A stretch of 64,000 nucleotides of DNA from Ilyonectria destructans (GCA_020740775.1 JAHEWK010000008.1:2108001-2172000), one strand, 5' to 3'; shown: positions 24,542 through 37,610, counted from the first letter of the stretch. Notes: generated by a model not told the origin, from the sequence alone. Translations and numbers: made by a program.

Positions 24542-26997
24542 CCACAGATCTTGGTGAACCATGTTTCCTGTACGTCAGTCTTTGTTCGTCATCCGTAAAT
24601 CGGATATACCCTCCACGCCGGCGTTGAATATGCTTTCTTTTTCTTACGTCTTCATCTGGCCATCTCCTCTCCCACTCTTCCAAATTTCCGACTCGTTGTG
24701 AGACTCGAGCTTCGATTATCCAGATCGACCAATACCAATGTATGCGTACATCGTCGCACAGAGTACAGAGAAATAAATGACTGGCTTCTGGGCCCGACGT
24801 AACACAAAAAACATTGTTTACTAGAGTAACCGGTAGCGTCGTACACCCGAGATGGCAGGACGACACCATGTCACAGGGCGTTTTTGGGCCCGTTCCAGTC
24901 CCACCGCCACGCCCGGAGATTCTACCAACGGCGCCCAGAAGTCTAGCCAATGCCGCCTGTCCATGTCGACGGCCAAAACCATGTACCTCCATGACCTCAC
25001 CTTGCTCTTAGATTGCGCTTAGAAGCCAGTCTATGCTTCGCCGGTAGTCCTTCCACGCGTTCCAATTCAAATTTCGCTCGACAAAACGGTCACCCACTTC
25101 AGCGCTCCAGCTCCAACTCCAGCCCCCGCCCCAATCCAGTCTTCTTCTTATTTAGCGTGTTGCAGCATGGCTGCCGCTGACAGGCTGCTCCAGGCCAGAC
25201 GAACTCGGCGTGGTGCAGTATCACGCCAGCCTCACGCCAGGCAACAAGGGCCTCGCCTCCATTGTCAAGAGTCTTGTCAAGTCGGCACTCGAAGCTCCTC
25301 TTGTCATTGATGCACGGACCGAGAGGATGGTGAACCTCCCCAGCAAGATTCGAACCGTGCACGGCTTAGTTTCTTGAGCTGACATCATACATGGTGACAA
25401 TGAAGAGAAGAAGAAAAAGTAAATCTGCTTCGGACTCGGAGGTTTGTTCCTAGAATTGCGACGGTTCCTTTCCTCCTTCACCTGATTTTCTTAAACACTC
25501 GCTCTCCCAACTCTCCCTCTCAAAGCCGACCCAGGAACCCCTCCCGCCCAATCTGAAGAAAATCCTTCCACGTGTACTCCATACGGTTGGAATTAATAAA
25601 GCACGTCCCTGAAAAAAATATCCGACTGAGTGAGACGTTACGAGTACAGCATTTCACCCAAGTGGGGATTTCTCCTCTTTGTACCTTGCTGTCCCTTGTT
25701 TGGTGCAACATTGGCTGTAGCGCTCTCGACGACTCGGAGCAAAAGACGTCACAGCCGCTGCTCTATCTTGTTTTCACCGTGTTCCACGGGCTCCATTCCT
25801 ACCTGACCTGGTGCCTTGAGACAATCGAGCTCAAAGGTCTCAATTCGCATACCCACCTCGAGTCCCTCGTGTCGACCTTGGCCCCCAATTGGCTTGTCTT
25901 GGATTGTTTCCCTGTCTTGGATTATCATATCATGCCATGTCTTGCTTGTCATGTCTTTTCTTGTCATGACCCCATCTCAGCTCTCTCGGTTCGCAGACCC
26001 AGATAGCTCGTCTGGGCACCCTCATAGATCTGCACTGTAACATCTGGCCTCATAACCAGGTACGCCCGGCAAGTTTCGCCGGCTCACAGGTCACAAGGTG
26101 CAACATCTCCGCAGCATTCCCTCTCCCCTTTGCCCCGCACGGAATGGAGGTCACCATGCAGCAGCTGCGCTACCTTTCTCGTCTCTTCTGTTCTCTTATC
26201 TGACGTCTGTGTCTTTCCCCGCTCATTCTGCCGTGCAATTGCAACAAATGCACGTACAATACATACTCCTGTACTGGATTGATGCGATTCGAACAAGGGT
26301 CTGTTCTCCACTCCCCGGAAACTCTGACTCCTGCTCACCGCCGGCGATTCACGGATACATTGTTCGAGGGTGTCTTCCGCCCTTTCCTCTCATGTACTAC
26401 GTAGTATGTACGCACTCTCTTATCTTACTGCCAGGGTCGCATGTTGATCTCAGCTCGTCCCGGACTTGGTCACCCCCTTGCCCTCTCGCTTCCATAATTA
26501 TCCTCTCCGATTAACCCTTGTGACAACCTGTTCGACAAGTGTGTCACTCCCAGACAGCACCAGTAAGAACCACCCAAAGGTCTCATCCATCCACTCGGAC
26601 TATCCCATGACTCTACAACTCTCGGGACCCCGGCCATGTATGCAGCCAAGTTCATCCCGGCGGTTCCACTCAATGCGCCGAATTCACTCCCGGTCTACTC
26701 CCAATACCAGATTTGTCATTGTCAAGCCCGAGCCAGCTCCACCAGTCAATGCATTATCATAAAAAGAAAATGAGCCAGTTCTAAAGGTTTGTGTTTCTCG
26801 AGCCCTACGAGCAACGAAAATTTATGCCGTCCCCTGTAAACTATTAGCGTATGTATCATTGTTTAGCTTAAGGACCAGGAGGCCTGGATCAGAGAGTGGC
26901 GGGACCCTGACGAACAAAAGCGAACAAACAATAGATGTGGACTACCATGCTATATTGTTTCGTTCGTCAATACCGTCTTCTGGAGTTAAAGCCCAGG

Positions 26998-27250
26998 GTA
27001 TAAATACTTGAACAGAATATACTCCGGCTGGCTAACTAACAAACACAACTGACCGTCTCAACAAGAACAGAACTTTACAGTTCAACAACATTTTTTGTCT
27101 TCCAATTACCTGCTCCCACAGCATTACAGAATGGATCCAGGAGGCTCCCAGGTCAGCAATGGGTGTTGCCTCGGATCCTCAAAGGTTGATTTTTGAAACT
27201 ATTGCCAACCCACGGACCAGCCCATCCACCACCCTTCCTCCCGACCTACC
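26998..27250 (+). promoter_or_regulatory. TATA-led putative small transcription unit
   Basis: GTATAAATAC at 26998-27007 is followed by an A/C-rich stretch typical of leaders of highly expressed fungal genes and an ATG at 27131. The frame (MDPGGSQVSNGCCLGSSK) closes after 20 codons, or could continue through a GT..AG intron for about 20 more. I recognise no family. An imperfect inverted repeat (arms 26909-26933 and 26953-26968) lies just upstream. It could be a small protein gene, a non-coding RNA or chance. Confidence 0.25.
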
Positions 27251-29774
27251 TGCTTACCAGTGACCGCCAACAGAATAATAGCCTAGACTCAGTATTGAAG
27301 CTACTATCCTTTAAGCTCTATAATGAATGCAGGCTATGAGTTTCATCAACTTCATCATAGTACAACGCTGTCCAGGGGCTCAATTCGCACCAGCCACGAT
27401 CTAGGCAAAGTGAGGCGGAAAGAAAAAGGAATTCAAGTTTAAGTCATGAGATCAGAGGACCAGTGCTTCGTGGAGGGATACATGACACTCTAGATTAAAT
27501 GATTTCCTGTTACATACACTCGAGCACTCGTAGCCATGCTTATGACAGCAGCGATGTCTAGCTTGCAAGAGAACGAAAGGTGCGGCACGATACCACCTAA
27601 GTTACCGCAGCCCGTAATTCTCACATGTTAGTCAATTGTACCAGCCGAGCACAAAACCCAGCAATATGCATCCATAGATCGACATTGGATGTATCTAGCA
27701 CATAATTCTGCAACCGTTCTGCCCCGCAACTATACCGCCTACCGCAAACCATGGCGCGAACTGATCAGTCCCCCGCCTTTCTCTTTCACACCGGTCCATC
27801 CGTGCCTCGCCTGGCCTTAAGCCCATTACGCCATCGGGCAGGATCACCCAGATGGAGGTTGCAGCACCGGCGCCCCAAGCTTGCGGCGCGGCAACTCGCT
27901 CCCGCGCTGCCGCGTAATATCGCGGTGCTTGCTGCAGCGTGCTGTGCATGCGCACGCCGCCCCGGACTTTGCAGCCAGCCAATTGACGGCGCGGCGCTTT
28001 GTGCTGTAAACCAAACGCTGTGCTAATGTGTCTCGTCCCGTTGGTCTCGTGCCCGCGTTCTGGCGTCCAGGGGTCCTTGTTTCCTGCCCCTCCTCCGACT
28101 ACTGCAAGGTCAGGAGAATTAGCATGGGTCGCGACGGATTACCGATGGATGGCGAGACACGCTTGTTGGTGATTAATACGAGGGACGGGACAGGCGGTTT
28201 CTGTGCTGGTTGCTTCCTTGGACCTGTCTTTGGGGAGACCCATTGCCCTACAAAGGTTCCCCGAGCTCAAGGGCCGGCCAACCGCATTCGGCATCGGGAT
28301 GCCTATCTTGGAGGGGCACGCGAACCAGCACAATTTTGTTGGTTGGAGTCATCGTCTAATTTAAGGAGATAACAGGACTTTATCGCCTCATATCTAAGGC
28401 ATGCGATTGAGTCATGTAGTTCGCTGGATGGGTTACGTGACACAAACTCAGTGCCCACATTCCGCGGTTATCCGTGTCAAGAGAGAGGAAACCGAGTAAC
28501 CGACCACCCAAGTATCACGCGCTCTGGAACTGACCCCAGAATCTCGATCCCCTAGCAAACAAGGAGGGTCTGCTCTGGTTTCCGCTCCAATTCATCACTT
28601 GGCGTAGATATATAGTGAAAACTAAGGATTGTGTCAATCCAGTCCAGAGCTCACCTGCTGCTGCCCTCGCCGCTCACCGTGTTCAGTGCGTCGAACCACA
28701 TCACATCATTACCACACCGGCGTGACTGACTCCCACCTTGCCCCTCTTCTCTCTTCTGGATCTACATCGGTGACAGCAAGGGCGCTAATCCAGCCATCGG
28801 TCAGCCTCAAGCTGTATGTCAGCTGCACATGCAACCAACCAAGTCGACGGCCGACCCTACCGACCCTGAATTGTGCTACCCTACACCGACACTTTTTATC
28901 TTATCTTTTTCATCTCAATATGACATCAAGTCTGCCATCACATGTTCGATTGAGGCTGTTGCCTTGTTTGATTTTTTCTCGGTGAATTACAGTTGGGGCC
29001 GTTCACATCCATTTGAACCCTAAGTTCTTCGTTTCGTGACAGCCCTCCGGCCTGAACTTGCATCCTGCTGGATGATGCAACATTTGTCTCCTCGCAATGC
29101 TCACACCCTCACTTACGTAGTAAACAAGACAGAGTAAAGACACCCGCGATATAAAGAAAATAGATAAAGAAACAAACACCAATACCCTACAATGACTACG
29201 ACGCGAGTGACCACGATCAAGTATGGCGTATTGCAGTCCCGAGAAACTAGGAAGACCCTAGAGAGATTGTATGGTGTAGATGGTGCTGTACTGTGTTGAC
29301 CCCAGAAATAAGAAAAAGTGGTATGTACCAGGATAACATCATGGATACATATTTATAGTCTGATTGAACACATCGCACACTGAGATGGCATTAAATTTCT
29401 GTCATTCATATGTCCTGTAGGTACAATAGAGCTCTCCCACAACTGCCCTCTCAAGAGGGCTTTCCCGTCATGGCAGCTCTTGCTCCTCAAACTATAGGTA
29501 ACCCACGAAGACAGCTCGACACGATACTTGGTTAATAATCTTGACAGTCCTAGATCGCCGCCCAAATGCCCTTTCCAACCCAAATTGACTTTACGTCCAG
29601 ACTCCCCTTGATTGTTTTTGGTTGCAAAGGAAAAAGAAAACCTTGTATGACTATTTTCTCTTTTCGTCTTCTTTCTGGTTTCTGTTGATACACATTGGTC
29701 CGTTTCGGTCGGGACCCCAATGACCATTGCCAATTAGGCGTGGCTTCTTCATTGGTTTTTGTAACCGTCAGCGG

Positions 29775-31428
29775 TTAGCCCATGATCATGCCCTTCATGC
29801 CGGACATATCACCCTCCTTGGCAGCGATTTCGAAGTAGCCGTAGATGATACTGCGACGAGTTAGCGATTGCTGACTATGATTAATGTTGAAAGGAGACGG
29901 CAACTTACGTGACAGCAAGGAGAGTACCGGTACCAGAGCCGAGGGCACCGAGAAGATCGCTGGTGACGGAGAGCGCACCAATGCAGGCACCGCCAAAGGC
30001 AGCGGCAGTAGGGATGATGCGCTTGAGCTCCTTGTACATGCTCTGGTCGCGGTGACCAGCCATGACGAGACCCTGGTCCTTGAGCTGCTTGGCAACGTCG
30101 CGGGGGCTGGAGCCGGACACTTCAATCCAGGTCTTGGAGAAGAGAGCGCAGGCACCGAGCATGTAGACAATGTAGGCGGACATGTGGATAGGATCGAGGA
30201 GAGCCTCCTTCAGGTTCAGGGGAGGAGACATGTAGTAGACAAGACCGGAAACGGCGTGGAGCTGCGAGGAACCATCCTTGGCCTCCCAGACACCGAAGAG
30301 ACGGACGAGGAGGTTCTCAGAGAAGCGGGAGTAGAGCATCTGGGAGATGAGGAAGATGTTGGAGGAAAGAGCGGACTGCAGCATGATGGGCATGTTGGAG
30401 GTGTAGAAGAGGCGGACGGGGTAAGAACCGCGGGCACCACGCTGGCGGGAAGACTTGACGGGGATCTCGACGCGGAAGCCCTGGAGGTAGATGACGGCGG
30501 CGAAGACGGCAATGGTGGCCAGGAGGTTCATGACGTTGGGAAGGTTCTGTCTGTAGAAAGCCTCCTGAAGAGCACGCTGCTTGTTGGGCCAGGTCATGAG
30601 GAGGTGGAAGAGCGCGATGACGGCACCCTCAAACTCGGGGCCACGGCCAGTGTTGATGGTGGTGGGAGAGAAGGCCTTCCACATGATGGACTCGCAGATA
30701 TTGGTGGCAATGAACAGAGAGATACCGCTGCCGAGACCGTAGCCCTTCTGGAGGAGCTCGTCAAGGAGGATAACAATCATGCCAGCAATGACCAGCTGGA
30801 GGATCAGGAGGAAGACGATACCGGCACCGAGGTCGGAGGGAGGGCCGTAGAGGCCGCTGAAGACGTAGACGGTGGCGGTGCCGGCGGACAGGATGAAAGC
30901 GAGGAGCTTCTGGGCGGTCTGGTACAGCTCGCGGTCGGACTTGAGGTCAAGGTTGACATCGATCATGTGGGTACCGGCGAGGAGCTGGAAGACCATGCCT
31001 GAGGAGATGATGGGGGTGATGCCCAACTCCATCAGGGTTCCACGGTTGCTCGCAATCACCATTCGCAGCCAGTATAGAGGATCCGAGTTGTCGGACGAGA
31101 CAATGCCGTAAAGGGGCATCTGGCTCATGACCAGGAAGATGAGGAGGGTCAGGGCAGTCCACATCAACTTCTGGTTAAAGGGGATCTTGGTCTCCGGCTG
31201 CTGAACCTCAGGGAGGAACGGCACGAACGGCTTGACCAGGTCGAGGAATCGGACTGTGTCGCATGTGTTAGCCTTGACGTCGCCGGGCGCGATGTCGCGA
31301 TAGGGGTGAATCAATTGCGCGCATCATGTCGTGTCGGGCTCGCGCGAGCGGCCACCTGACAAGCTCATGCGAGCTCCGACAGCTTTGCGCAAAAGGAGAC
31401 GCGACGGGGATGACTTACGGGAACTCAT
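29775..31428 (-). CDS. SEC61: Sec61 alpha, protein-conducting channel subunit
   Basis: Three exons: 31428-31419 (only 10 bases), 31253-29909 and 29850-29775, with introns of 165 and 58 bp, give 476 residues, the normal size. The spliced N-terminus [13 protein letters not shown] matches the family, as do [28 protein letters not shown], the plug region, and [12 protein letters not shown]. Ten membrane helices are expected in the ER membrane, where the protein forms the translocon for secretory and membrane proteins with Sec61 beta and gamma. The C-terminal exon adds a short tail ending GMKGMIMG. The long open frame on the opposite strand is a mirror of its codon bias and is not a gene. Confidence 0.98.
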
Positions 31429-31944
31429 GGTGGCGGTGGGGAAGGGGGAAAGAAAGAATTGGACTACTTCATCCAAGGAGGGAAGAAAGAATGAGAAGAG
31501 GAAGCCGAGCTTGTAGAGCTCAGGCACAGGGCGAAGGGATCGATGGATTATTAAAGAGCTGGGGAAGGAACAATGTGGCTTCTTGCTTCCTCTTGAGATG
31601 TGGCCACTGCCACCGAGTGCAATATTGCCACGTGACCTCTCCACTCTCGCCGGCCGCCCCAAACAAGCCCCAGGCTGAATGAGCCAAAAGGTTAGGTGCT
31701 CCGTCCAGGGCCTTAGGTACCTTTAATTAGCGGCCTCCCCGGGCGCAATTTTCTCCGGCATGGATCCATGAATGATCCTTTTCTAGAACCAGCCAAAGCT
31801 TCTTGATGGGGCCGACCCCGGCCATTTGCTGGGCTGCTAGGATAACCTCAGTCCTTTTGGCCCACCAAACCTTAGGCACGCCATAATTACAGACCACGAT
31901 GCGCAACGCGGTGCACATGCGCTATTGATGGCTTGTAGACCTTA

Positions 31945-33428
31945 ATGATCAGTCGCCTGAGATCGATTCTCGGGCGCAATGTTTCAACAATGGCCTCTGC
32001 TCGAAAACCTCCCGCAGAACCCCTCGTGGTTGTCTTAGGCTCCACGGGCACTGGCAAATCCGAGGTACGCCCACCAACATGGCCGGCTACATCTCCGTCC
32101 CGCCCTTCTGACGATGCGAATAGCTAGCCGTTGAGCTGGCCACCCGCCTCAATGGCGAGGTCATCAACGCCGATGCCATGCAGCTTTACAACGGGCTGCC
32201 CATCATTACGAACAAAATAACCCCCGCAGAACAGCGTGGAGTTCCCCACCATCTCCTCGGCCACATCTCCCTCGACGAAACTCCCTGGGATGTCGACGAC
32301 TTCAGACGAGAGGCCAACCGGGTGATACGAGATATTCGCAGTCGAGGTCGCCTACCCATCCTCGTGGGAGGCTCCCAATACTATGTCGACCCGCTTCTCT
32401 TCAAAGAGGTCATCCTGGACGACATGGAAATGGACACCTCAACATCGTTCCCTATCCTGCAAGAGTCGGGCGAAGTAATGTTACACGAACTGCGAAAAGT
32501 CGACCCCGTCATGGCCGACCGCTGGCACCCCAACGACCGTCGCAAGATCCAACGCTCCCTCGAGATATACCTGCGCACCGGCAAGCGCGCCTCCGATTAC
32601 TACGGCGAGCAACAGGCGCGCAAGGAAGCTGCGCAGCAGGATCCCACTGATCAAGAACCGTGGGAAAACCTGCTGTTCTGGGTGTACTCGGAGCGCGAGG
32701 TCCTGCGAACGCGCCTCGACAACCGCGTGGATAAGATGGTGGACGGCGGGCTGCTGCCGGAAGTTCGAGAACTATTTGAATTCAAGCGTCAGAAGGATGT
32801 GGCGGGTCAGATTTTGGACATGACCAAGGGAATATGGCAGTCAATTGGGTACAAGCAGTTTGAGTCGTACATGACGGCCGTAGACGAAGGCAAAGAACAA
32901 GCTGAGACGGATCGCTTAAAGACAGCGGCCCTGGAGGAGATGAAGACGGCAACGCGGCGATATGCCGTTTACCAGACCCGTTGGATCCGACTCAAGCAGA
33001 TCCCACGCCTTCGCGATGTCGGCCCTGATGCCATCAACAGCCTATACCTCCTCGACAGCACCGAAGTCACAAGCTACAAGGACAATGTCGTCGAGCCCGC
33101 TGTCAAGCTTGCCACCCAGTTCCTCCAAGGAGAAGCCCGCGCGCCGCCCGCAGACCTGTCGCCCCTGGCCCACGAGGTCCTCACGCAGGTATCTAACCCA
33201 CCACCAAAGGCCACGCCGTGCAAGCGTATGTGCGAAGTCTGCCATACGGTGCTGATGACGGAGGAGGCCTGGGAGAAGCACCATAAAAGTGCCACGCACC
33301 GGCGCGTCGTGCGGAAGAAGAAGAGAACGTCACTGGTGCCGGTGGAAAATACTGCCGAGGCCGAAGGAGCAGACGATTCAGGGGGTGACAAGTCTGGGCC
33401 AGACATAAGTTCTATGTTTTTAGAATAA
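31945..33428 (+). CDS. MOD5: tRNA dimethylallyltransferase, mitochondrial and cytosolic
   Basis: Two exons, 31945-32064 and 32124-33428 (59-bp intron), encode 474 residues. The P-loop VVLGSTGTGKSE spans the splice junction region, followed by INADAMQLYNGLPI (substrate-binding Asp/Gln loop), GVPHHLLGH and PILVGGSQYYVDPLLF. A C-terminal C2H2 finger (CEVCHTVLMTEEAWEKHHKSATH) is typical of eukaryotic members. The enzyme adds an isopentenyl group from DMAPP to A37 of tRNAs that read UNN codons. Two in-frame starts are visible. The first ATG (31945, weak context) adds MISRLRSILGRNVST, an Arg-rich amphipathic mitochondrial-type leader. The second (31990) has strong context. Yeast MOD5 uses the same arrangement. 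It is convergent with LYS4. Confidence 0.95.
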
Positions 33429-33619
33429 CCAACAATCAACAAAATCTAGACCACAATCCAAATAGCCCCCTATCCAGTGCGCCATCATATGTGTGATATG
33501 CACGCACGAAATCCTTGCGTTTCCAAGATTCTAAACAACAGTTTTTGGTTCCGGCCGCCATCATCAGGACAAATAAAGCCAACGCCCGAAGGATATCTAA
33601 CAGAAACAGTCTCAAAACA

Positions 33620-36213
33620 CTACGCCCCAATCTCGGCCTTGACCCACTTCTCGAGCCCGCCGCGGGCGATGATCTCCTGAACGTTGGGGGGAAGCTCTCC
33701 GACTTTCTGCTCCCAGGTCTTGCCATCCTTCTCGGTGACGACGACCTTGCTGCGGCGGACGTCCCAGACGAGCTTCCAACCGGTGCGGCGGGTTAGAGGC
33801 TTGTCGGTGTCCTCCTTGTACGTCTCGCGGAGGCGCTCAACGAGGCGGGGCACCTCGAGGCCCATGAGGGCGTTGTTGATGCTATTGCGGCTGAAGATGT
33901 TGCCGAAGCTGCCGGAGACGACGAGCGGGATCTGCTTGGCTAGGATGGCGGTCGCGGCTTGTTCTCGAGACGAACCGCAGCCGAAGTTGAAGCCGGCGAC
34001 GAGAATGTCGCCAGGGCGGGCGGTGGTGCGGAATTCGGTGTCGTAGTTCTCCATACACACCATTGCCATGTCTTCCTTGCTCAAACCGTCCTGGTACGTA
34101 TATTTCCCAGGGTATATGCCGTCAGTATTGATATTGTCTGCATCGCAGAAGACGATTTCGCCTTCAATCCTCTCAGGGAAACCGGGGAGGATGTCGGCGA
34201 GGGTCTCCTCGCCGGCGGGGGCAACAACCGCCTCGGTTTGTTCGCCAGCCCCGTCTTGCTCGGCCACGGCAATCATGCTCTCAGCCTCGGCGATGATCTT
34301 ATCTAGGGCATCCTCAATGGACAGCGCCTTATCAGCGACGTAATCACCGCTGCCCTCGCCGATGATGACCTTTTCGACACCCTCGGGCTTCTGGTACCAG
34401 CCGGGACCGGCAATCTTGCCGTGAAGGGCGCTGGCAGCAACGACCTCGGGGCTCGCGAGGTAAGCCTTCGCTTTAGTCGAACCCATCCGACCTTTGTAGT
34501 TGCGATTAGATGCTGAAATGCCACATTCACCCGGCTCTAGAAGACCGGTCCCGAGACCGATGCATTGTGCACAGCCTGGTGCAAGAACTTGGGCACCAGC
34601 ATCAACCAGGACCTTCCAGTCGCCGGCCTCCTCCGCAGCCTCCTGTTCAACAGTTGAGGCGGCAGCGATGTAGAAGTTGACACCGGGAGCGACCTTGGCG
34701 GGCTTACCGTCCTTGGCGGCCTGGCGGAAGACAGAAGCAGCGGCATTAATGTTAGAAGAGCGCGCTGCGGTGCAAGAGACCAGGTAAGCTTTGTTAATAG
34801 GGATGTTCTGGGCCTCGATGTCCTTCAGAGGGGTAGCGATCTTGACGGAGTTGGGACCAGAGACGAAGGGGGACAGGGTCGAGAGGTTGCAATATATTTC
34901 CTTGGCGTATGTTGCACCAGCATCGGCGGCGAGTCCGCTCTCTATCAGCTCGTCTATACGCTTGTGGTTGAGGCGGCTGCTGGAGGCACTGTTGGGGTCC
35001 TTCATAGTTTCAGTGGTGGCTTTGGCGCGGAGCCAGGAGATGAGCATGTCGTCGATGGGAAAAAGACCGCTCAATGCACCCCACTCCGTAGTCATGTTAG
35101 CAATGGTCAAGCGGTCATCGATGGGGATGCTTCTTATTGTCTGTTCGGAGCCGGCGAATTCGATAGCGTGGTTAAGAACATCATCCTGGTTGAAGAGACC
35201 GCAAAGAGCTTCACGGGTGAGATGAGATGAGACAAGACGGGTTAGGGGTCTTTTGTGGAGGCTCACCTTGAATGACATCTTTGCCACTGACTCCAACGGG
35301 AAGGACACCAGTAAAAGTGACCTTGGCGATGGGGGGAACTTGCCACCAGGTACGACCAGTGGACCAAACTGATGCAGCATCACTTCTTACAATAGCGGTT
35401 CTTCAAACTAGAATGAGAATTTCAGCCGATATAGGATTTCGGGAGTTAATCTTACCCCAAGCATCCAACACCTCCATAATGGTTGCTATGGCTATCGGAA
35501 GCGACTCTAATATGTGTTAATTCAGGATATCAGAATCGAACGGAAAGCTGACGTTAAGGTACCCGGCCAAGCATAGCCCTCTTCTACCATAATTTGGTGG
35601 CCGATGCCTCGACCAGCTGGATAAAAATCGACACCATGCTGGCGAGCAAAATCCTCAATCAGGCTATATTTTTTGAGGTTTGACTCGGATTTGTTGCCCA
35701 CGTCATGATCCAATGTAAAAACTACCTGACGGTTGTCATGGATCTTGGTGGCGCCGATTGACATGACCTTGAGGGCAACGGGCCAAGTGTTGTCGTGCGT
35801 CATGCAGTGGTGCGGTTTTAGGGTGACATAGTCGCCGGCCCTGACCTTCTTTCCGGGAGCGAGACCGACGGAGTGTTGCTGGACAATCTTCTCGGTGAGG
35901 GTCTGAGGGTTGACCGGTCCGGCAGGCTTCGGGGAGGAGAGGAAGTCGAAGGCATTCGGGGCACTGTCGAGCTGCGACTGGAAGGCGTGTTGCCGCAGCG
36001 GGCGAGACGAGGTATAGGCACGGAACTGAGAGACGGCGGCGGGAAGAGATCGTGAGCCGGCGAGGAGTCTTTGAGCCTGAAGCCTGGGGCCGGCGGCGGC
36101 GCTGAGAGCAATGGCTCTCCGCTAGAGGGGGATCGCAGGTGAGTCAGTGAATACTTTGAGAGAGCAGCGAGCAAGGATCAATTGCTGGTGGGGGGACATA
36201 CAAGTGCAGTCAT
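33620..36213 (-). CDS. LYS4: Homoaconitase, mitochondrial precursor
   Basis: Five exons: 36213-36202 (12 bases), 36121-35553, 35506-35456, 35400-35267 and 35208-33620, with introns of 46-80 bp, give 784 residues, the usual fungal length. The N-terminus is an Arg/Ala/Ser-rich mitochondrial leader. Family blocks include [39 protein letters not shown], and [11 protein letters not shown]. Iron-sulfur ligand cysteines are in [10 protein letters not shown] and [11 protein letters not shown], and the swivel domain has [11 protein letters not shown]. The enzyme converts homocitrate/homoaconitate to homoisocitrate in the alpha-aminoadipate route to lysine. It is a standard fungal housekeeping gene, tail-to-tail with MOD5. 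Confidence 0.97.
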
Positions 36214-37610
36214 AATGAGGATTTATTGAGAGAGGATGGCGTGGGCCATGGCAAAGTGGTCAATTCGGAGAGAGAAGAGGCCGCACGTTGAGTTTGTGAC
36301 TCGGGAGAAACGAGGTTGCACTTTTTGTTTGTGGTAATTAGCTTCACCTCGAAAGCCGGCCTCGGCGCGAGTCGCCCTGGCTTACCTTAGAAAATTTGCA
36401 TCATCGGAACTCGGAGGCCTGTGATTGGCTGGACGGCTCCTAGTCCGGGGGAGAAGTGCTTCCCCGCTACAGTGGAGGGCAGTGGAGGAGAGCCGCGGGA
36501 ACTGTGCTGGAATTAGAGGGGTGATTCGCTACCTAACCCTGGCCGCCTGCGCGGAACGGAGAAACATCGGCAACCACGGGAGCCGTCACGTGAGACCAGT
36601 CTTACTCTTTTGAAAAAATTCCTGCCCTTTCGTTTTCGCTTTCCCTTTCCTCTTCAGATAATAGCAAGAAAGTCCGCCGCTCACTGTCCATTGGGGGCAG
36701 TGTTACCGGCAGGGTCTTTGGACTCAAGGATGTTCTGAGAGGAAATTGGATCCGTCGTTAATCTCGACACCTAGTGATTCCGTCTAGGTGTCGTTTCATT
36801 TTTGAGATCTACATTCTTTCGCGTTGCCATGTGATGTTATCAGCCCCATCGACGCGTAACCTGGGGGCTTTGGTTAGCACTGAGCTTTGGGTTGGTGCTG
36901 TTGTACGAATTAAATAAATCGGTCGTTCAATGATCATTGTCGTACTGTCTGAACGCTTTACTGTGGGCGGCGAGTAAACTGTCGCGTCGCGTGGCCTCAC
37001 CTGAGAGCCTTACCTAAGGTCCCCCCGAATTGAGGGCCACGCTTCGGCTTTGACCCAGGCTTCAACATCCATAAGCTGGTAGACAACAAGAGAGTCTTTT
37101 CTCATTTGATTTGGATCAATCCATGGTGCCTTGGCTGGCTGTGCCTCCCTTTCGCCACATTCTGCCAATATTCTCGGCCGACTGGGATTGGCGGTCTGAC
37201 TTCACGCAGCGTTCTGAAGATGTCGCTTCACGATGCGTCGTCACCCCTCGAGATTGACATCCCTGATGATCAAACACACACTCATCACAGTGCCGCGATG
37301 TGCCTCGAATGGGCTACGATCTCACATCCTCAGGCAGCTACCGTAAGTTAGCTTTGGTAAATTGATGAGCATCACTTGAACAAAGGCATGGTTGTTGTAC
37401 TCTAGGAACACTGAAATCACAGGACAGTCTGCTTTCATCTAACAAAGGCTCTTTAGTTGAAAAATTCGATTGTCCACGGATAATGCAGTGTCATGTTCAC
37501 GGCTCTCCAACAAAAACTAACCCACCTTCGAAGAAATCCCCTGTATAAAGTCCCTCCACCGCCAAGACGTTCAGGTCTCAAAGCAATACCCATCACCAAG
37601 CACCCTGATC
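36214..37610. other. Intergenic region upstream of LYS4
   Basis: No gene is seen. The first 200 bases are the LYS4 promoter. A CACGTG hexamer lies near 36588. TATAAA at 37544-37549, 62 bp before an ATG, and a C/A-rich leader point to the small gene that follows. Confidence 0.5.
36765..36793. repeat. Perfect 10-bp stem hairpin
   Basis: CGACACCTAG, a 9-base loop, then CTAGGTGTCG form an uninterrupted 10-bp inverted repeat. It is about 550 bp upstream of the LYS4 start, outside any gene. It may be a structured RNA element, a dimeric protein site or chance. Confidence 0.6.

Larger units (their letters stand above)
22278..29774. other. 7.5-kb gene-poor interval between ABC transporter and SEC61
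   Basis: No frame here shows a recognised domain or a convincing exon chain. The first kilobase is rich in GA/CT tracts and is likely the ABC transporter promoter and leader. Short tandem repeats occur at 23939-23966 and 24502-24541. A TATA-led unit near 27 kb could be a small transcript. The last part (29341-29774) is SEC61 3' flank. Confidence 0.5.

Noticed and set aside
24357..24992. 211-residue minus-strand frame with GRP repeats
   Set aside because: The repeats come from the 9-bp tandem tract and the rest has no recognisable pattern.
25325..25385. Possible tRNA on the minus strand (TTCGAA loop and a following ACCA)
   Set aside because: The T-stem arms do not pair and no anticodon arm can be drawn.
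25572..26006. 144-residue hydrophobic frame
   Set aside because: It is built on CT/TG-rich low-complexity DNA (repeated TGTCTTG and TCATG blocks) and has no family resemblance.
29884..31002. 372-residue open frame opposite SEC61
   Set aside because: It mirrors the codon bias of SEC61, has no family match and covers the coding exon of a certain gene.
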